A DNA stretch of 64,000 bases from NCBI RefSeq assembly GCF_009857435.1, contig NZ_WWCK01000002.1, positions 1 through 64,000 on the forward strand, given 5' to 3'. Origin of the DNA: Duganella rivi (GTDB lineage Bacteria; Pseudomonadota; Gammaproteobacteria; Burkholderiales; Burkholderiaceae_D). A program made the position numbers and the translations under genes. This document shows positions 61,469 through 64,000 of the stretch, one piece after another; positions within the stretch are counted from its first letter, which is position 1; every line of letters begins with the position of its first letter. The notes below the pieces were generated by a model. The model did not search any database and was not told the origin of the DNA. It saw only the letters and a list, made by a program, of their open reading frames with translations.

Positions 61469-61704
61469 TAGAGCTCCTCGCGCTCTTGCTGCTCGTCTTG
61501 ATCTCTGCCGGCAATCATGAAGTCGTCAGAGAAACGCGCGAATTTCTTTAGCACGCCCTTGAGAGATTTTTTGGCAGGGCGAATACGGAGCTCATCGCCG
61601 ATGCGCTCGATCTCCAGCATGAGATCGGTTCGCTCATACGCTAGTTCCGCCGGGATGCGCACCGCTTGCGAGTTGCCGTTTTTGAATAGACGAGTTTTAC
61701 GCAT
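61468..61704 (-). CDS. vapB: VapB-family antitoxin
   Basis: A 78-residue antitoxin. The N-terminal AbrB/MazE-type domain MRKTRLFKNGNSQAVRIPAE binds the operator; the acidic/basic C-terminal part (SLKGVLKKFARFSDDFMIAG) would wrap and inhibit VapC. AAAGGAGG precedes the ATG at 61704. The domain is partly duplicated at 60277-60540. Confidence 0.93.
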   Translation of the reverse strand: MRKTRLFKNGNSQAVRIPAELAYERTDLMLEIERIGDELRIRPAKKSLKGVLKKFARFSDDFMIAGRDQDEQQEREEL

Positions 61705-61810
61705 TTGTGCCTCCTTTGCTTTCAATTTAGGCCGCAAGCGGGAGGATGTAAATCTATAGATGTACAAAGCTTGATCTACAATACGCTCTGCTATTCGAAA
61801 GGGCGCGGCC

Positions 61811-62290
61811 ATGGCTTATGACATTCAACTTGCAGAAGAAGATCCGGGGGCGGCCGATTCGGTGGCCTTGATGGACGAGTTGTCGACCGCACTGGAGGCG
61901 ATTACCGGCGATGGCGGCAGGGCGTCGTTCGATGTCGAGGACGTGCGCGGCCCAATGGCGTGCTTCGTCGTTGCCCGCGACGATCACGGCATGCCCGTCG
62001 GCTGCGGCGCGCTGCGGCCGCTGGAGCCGGGCGTGGCCGAGATCAAGCGCATGTACGCGCGCCACGGCACCAGCGGCGTCGGCAGCGCGGTGCTGCACTA
62101 CCTGGAGGAAGAGGCGGTCGCCATGGGCTATCAAGCGGTGTGGCTGGAGACCCGCCTGGTCAACCGCCGCGCAGTCGATTTCTACGAAGCGCGCGGCTAC
62201 ACCCGCATTGCCAACTACGGCAAATACATTGGCAACCCACTGGCGGTCTGCTTCGAGAAGCAATTGCCGTCCTCGCTGGAACTGGCATGA
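61811..62290 (+). CDS. GNAT-family N-acetyltransferase
   Basis: A 159-residue acetyltransferase. The central strand and acetyl-CoA loop are GCGALRPLEPGVAEIKRMYA followed by RHGTSGVGSAVLHYLEEEAV; the closing segment LETRLVNRRAVDFYEARGYT is typical. Substrate unknown. The stop overlaps the start of the secreted hydrolase by four bases. It is divergent from vapB. Confidence 0.92.
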   Translation: MAYDIQLAEEDPGAADSVALMDELSTALEAITGDGGRASFDVEDVRGPMACFVVARDDHGMPVGCGALRPLEPGVAEIKRMYARHGTSGVGSAVLHYLEEEAVAMGYQAVWLETRLVNRRAVDFYEARGYTRIANYGKYIGNPLAVCFEKQLPSSLELA

Positions 62291-63153
62291 AGCACTTCCT
62301 CCTCCTTCCGATGCTGTTGCTTGCCCTGCCAGCCCGCGCCGCATCTCCGGGCGAGCTGGAGGACGACGATACCAGCGCAGCTTTTTCCTTGCCCAAAGGC
62401 GTCCGACTGCTGGCCGATCAGGATTACGGCCCGGATCCCCGTCAACGCTACGACGTCTACCTGCCGGCCAAGGCCGATCACGCGCCGGTGATTTTCATGG
62501 TTCACGGCGGCGCGTGGCGCACCGGCGATAAGGCCAATGCCCAAGTGGTGCAAAACAAGGTGCTGCACTGGACCCAGCGCGGCACCATCGTGGTCTCGAT
62601 CAACTATCGATTGTTGCCGGCTTCCAGCGTGGCTACGCAAGCCGAAGATGTCGCCACGGCACTGGCGGCAGTGCAGGCCAAGGCCGCGAATTGGGGTGGC
62701 GACCGCGCCAAGTTCGTGCTGATGGGCCACTCGGCCGGCGCCCACCTGGTGGCGCTGCTGGCAGCTTCGCCATCATCGGCCCTCGCGCGCGGAGCGACGC
62801 CGTGGCTGGGGGCTGTGTCGCTCGATAGCGCGGCGATGGACGTGGAAGGCCTGATGCAGCAGCGCCACTTCCCGTTGTACGACCGCGCCTTTGGCAGCGA
62901 TGCCAGTTATTGGCGCAGTGTGTCGCCGCTGGCACAATTGAAGCAGGGCGGGGCGCCGTTGCTGGCCGTGTGCTCGTCGCGCCGCCGCGATTCCTGTCCG
63001 CAGGCGCAAGGCCTCGCCGCGCGCGCCGCCACGCTGGGGATGCGCGTACAGGTCTTGCCGCAAGCGCTCAGCCACGGCGATATCAATGGCCTGCTGGGGC
63101 GGCCCGGTGCTTATACCGAGGCCGTAGACGCCTTCCTTGCCAGCCTGATGTAA
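62287..63153 (+). CDS. Secreted alpha/beta hydrolase, HSL/carboxylesterase type
   Basis: A 288-residue exported esterase-like enzyme (signal peptide MKHFLLLPMLLLALPARA). The oxyanion motif is FMVHGGAWRTGDK, the nucleophile elbow VLMGHSAGAHLVALL, and the C-terminal catalytic His probably lies in QALSHGDINGLLG. The start ATG at 62287 overlaps the acetyltransferase stop. The combination of a cytoplasmic acetyltransferase with a secreted esterase has no clear pathway. Confidence 0.9.
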   Translation: MKHFLLLPMLLLALPARAASPGELEDDDTSAAFSLPKGVRLLADQDYGPDPRQRYDVYLPAKADHAPVIFMVHGGAWRTGDKANAQVVQNKVLHWTQRGTIVVSINYRLLPASSVATQAEDVATALAAVQAKAANWGGDRAKFVLMGHSAGAHLVALLAASPSSALARGATPWLGAVSLDSAAMDVEGLMQQRHFPLYDRAFGSDASYWRSVSPLAQLKQGGAPLLAVCSSRRRDSCPQAQGLAARAATLGMRVQVLPQALSHGDINGLLGRPGAYTEAVDAFLASLM

Positions 63154-63223
63154 GCATCGTCTTACATGCTGTCGCGCCGGAGGCTGCTTTCGTGCGGGCG
63201 ATGCCGGGGGCACAATACAGTCC

Positions 63224-63790
63224 ATGAAAATCATTGATCAACGCTACCTGGATAGCGACAACCGCTACTCCACCGAACCGTGCTTACTCAGCATCCTGGA
63301 ACTCGACGACGTCACGCCCGAGGCTACTGAGACGCTGCAAGCACGCCTGTACACTGTCTTGCCTGGCCTGCGCCGCTTGCGCGGCGTAATCGGCAAGCGT
63401 GCCGACGCTGTGCCGCCTGTGGTGGAGCTGGTGCAGCAAACTGCCATTGAATTGCGCCGCCTGGCATTGAATGATATCGCCTTCGGCTTTATCGGCATCG
63501 TGCCGCGCATGCAGGGACGTTACCGCCTGGTGCTGCCATCAAGTGCAGCGGCGCCGGCGCTAGCCATGGCTACGCAACTGGTGAACGCCATGCTGGCCGG
63601 CCGCTCCTACAACTTAAAAGCCGGCCTGGCGCGCCTGCGCGCATTGGCGGATCGCCGCCAGAAGCCACGCGGTCACTTAATGCAGACGGCCCGTACCATT
63701 TTGATGTCGGTGATCCCCAAGAGGACTTTCTCTATGCCGTCCATTTTGAGGGTGAGCATGCCGTCCTCCAGCGCGGCTGCCAGCAGTTGA
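63224..63790 (+). CDS. Stand-alone cyanophycin synthetase N-terminal-domain-like protein
   Basis: A 188-residue reading frame whose first 150 residues follow the pattern of the N-terminal domain of cyanophycin synthetase: MKIIDQRYLDSDNRYSTEPC, LQARLYTVLPGLRRLRG, QQTAIELRRLALNDIAFGF, LAMATQLVNAMLAGRSYNLK. The ATP-grasp and Mur-ligase domains are missing. From about residue 150 the frame only mirrors the 3' end of the ATPase gene on the other strand (118-bp overlap), so the natural end may be lost. It could be a relic, a truncated CphA, or an accessory primer-binding protein. Confidence 0.5.
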   Translation: MKIIDQRYLDSDNRYSTEPCLLSILELDDVTPEATETLQARLYTVLPGLRRLRGVIGKRADAVPPVVELVQQTAIELRRLALNDIAFGFIGIVPRMQGRYRLVLPSSAAAPALAMATQLVNAMLAGRSYNLKAGLARLRALADRRQKPRGHLMQTARTILMSVIPKRTFSMPSILRVSMPSSSAAASS

Positions 63791-64000
63791 GCGACGCGGG
63801 CGTGTTCCTGAAGTAGCTTTTTCACCTTGTCGGTGCCGATCATCAGCTCGTGCAGGCCGACGCGTCCCTTATAGCCCTTGTTGCACTCGTCGCAGCCGAC
63901 GGCGCGGTACATGGTGAATTTGCCGTCCTTGGTGTATTGCTGCCGCCAGCGCGCGAGGATGGTGTTCTTGTCGAGCAGGTCTTCGCAGTATTCGGACAGC
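63673..64000 (-). CDS. GspE/PilB-family secretion ATPase, C-terminal end (partial)
   Basis: The last 108 residues of a type II secretion/type IV pilus ATPase; the gene continues to the right. Visible are LSEYCEDLLDKNTILARWRQ, the segment FTMYRAVGCDECNKGYKGRV with one CxxC, and GLHELMIGTDKVKKLL, as in the family's C-terminal region where zinc-binding cysteines lie. Walker motifs are outside the window. Whether it is a GspE, PilB or a related GspE/PulE protein cannot be told. Confidence 0.85.
   Translation of the reverse strand, partial: LSEYCEDLLDKNTILARWRQQYTKDGKFTMYRAVGCDECNKGYKGRVGLHELMIGTDKVKKLLQEHARVAQLLAAALEDGMLTLKMDGIEKVLLGITDIKMVRAVCIK

Noticed and set aside
63673..63912. A complete 79-residue protein at the right end
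   Set aside because: The frame continues without a stop to the window edge, with typical GspE/PilB residues, so it is the end of a longer gene.
1..64000. tRNA, rRNA, riboswitch, integrated phage or insertion sequence
   Set aside because: No cloverleaf, rRNA segment, known riboswitch core before metZ, trp or leu genes, transposase or integrase was recognised by reading; a covariance-model scan would be the decisive test.

Overview
The window is about 64 kb of GC-rich DNA from a betaproteobacterium, most likely an Oxalobacteraceae member of the Massilia/Duganella/Janthinobacterium group. That placement is inferred from gene order (leuC-leuD-leuB-asd-fimV-truA-trpF-trpB-trpA-accD-folC-SPOR-cvpA-purF-metZ; rpsF-priB-rpsR-rplI-dnaB), codon bias and protein character, not from a database search. 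It reads as ordinary chromosome with accessory gene modules. I see no integrase, phage genes, intact insertion sequence, CRISPR array, rRNA or tRNA. No stretch longer than 300 bases lacks a gene.

Left part (1-17.6 kb): the tail of a chemoreceptor; a periplasmic solute-binding protein divergent from a LysR regulator; Dps; a tripartite RND efflux operon; a secreted hydrolase; a metal-response block (beta-propeller, DUF305 and CzcE-like periplasmic proteins divergent from an OmpR-type two-component pair); an ECF42-type sigma factor with VOC and YciI/DGPF proteins; and free-methionine sulfoxide reductase.

Middle (17.6-36 kb): a four-gene ligase-associated DNA repair cassette (exonuclease, ATP-dependent ligase, DEXH helicase, PdeM phosphoesterase); a KGG stress protein; and a five-gene operon behind a perfect 21-bp Fur-box palindrome (PepSY membrane protein, DUF2271 protein with a flavinylation motif, DUF4198, ApbE flavin transferase, membrane-anchored flavodoxin reductase). 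It converges on a second Fur-box unit headed by hemP. Next come a Crp/Fnr regulator without FeS cysteines, a NarL-type response regulator, a universal stress protein behind a perfect FNR box, and cheZ-cheA.

Right part (36-64 kb): housekeeping genes for leucine, aspartate-semialdehyde, FimV, tRNA pseudouridine, tryptophan, fatty acid, folate, purine and methionine metabolism; lexA with two SOS boxes; the rpsF-priB-rpsR-rplI ribosomal operon; dnaB; and a DUF47/Pit phosphate transporter pair. Then comes a small accessory patch with VapBC, a VapB-derived membrane fusion, an acetyltransferase-hydrolase pair, a cyanophycin-synthetase N-domain protein, and the end of a GspE/PilB-type ATPase.

Scattered through the window are four copies of a palindromic extragenic repeat centred on CCCCGTACGGGG, always just downstream of a gene. 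Three loci share paired TCCTAC repeats about two helical turns apart. The most interesting items are the Fur-controlled flavinylation module, two gene chimeras built from toxin-antitoxin pieces, a CTG-initiated priB, and the TCCTAC motif.
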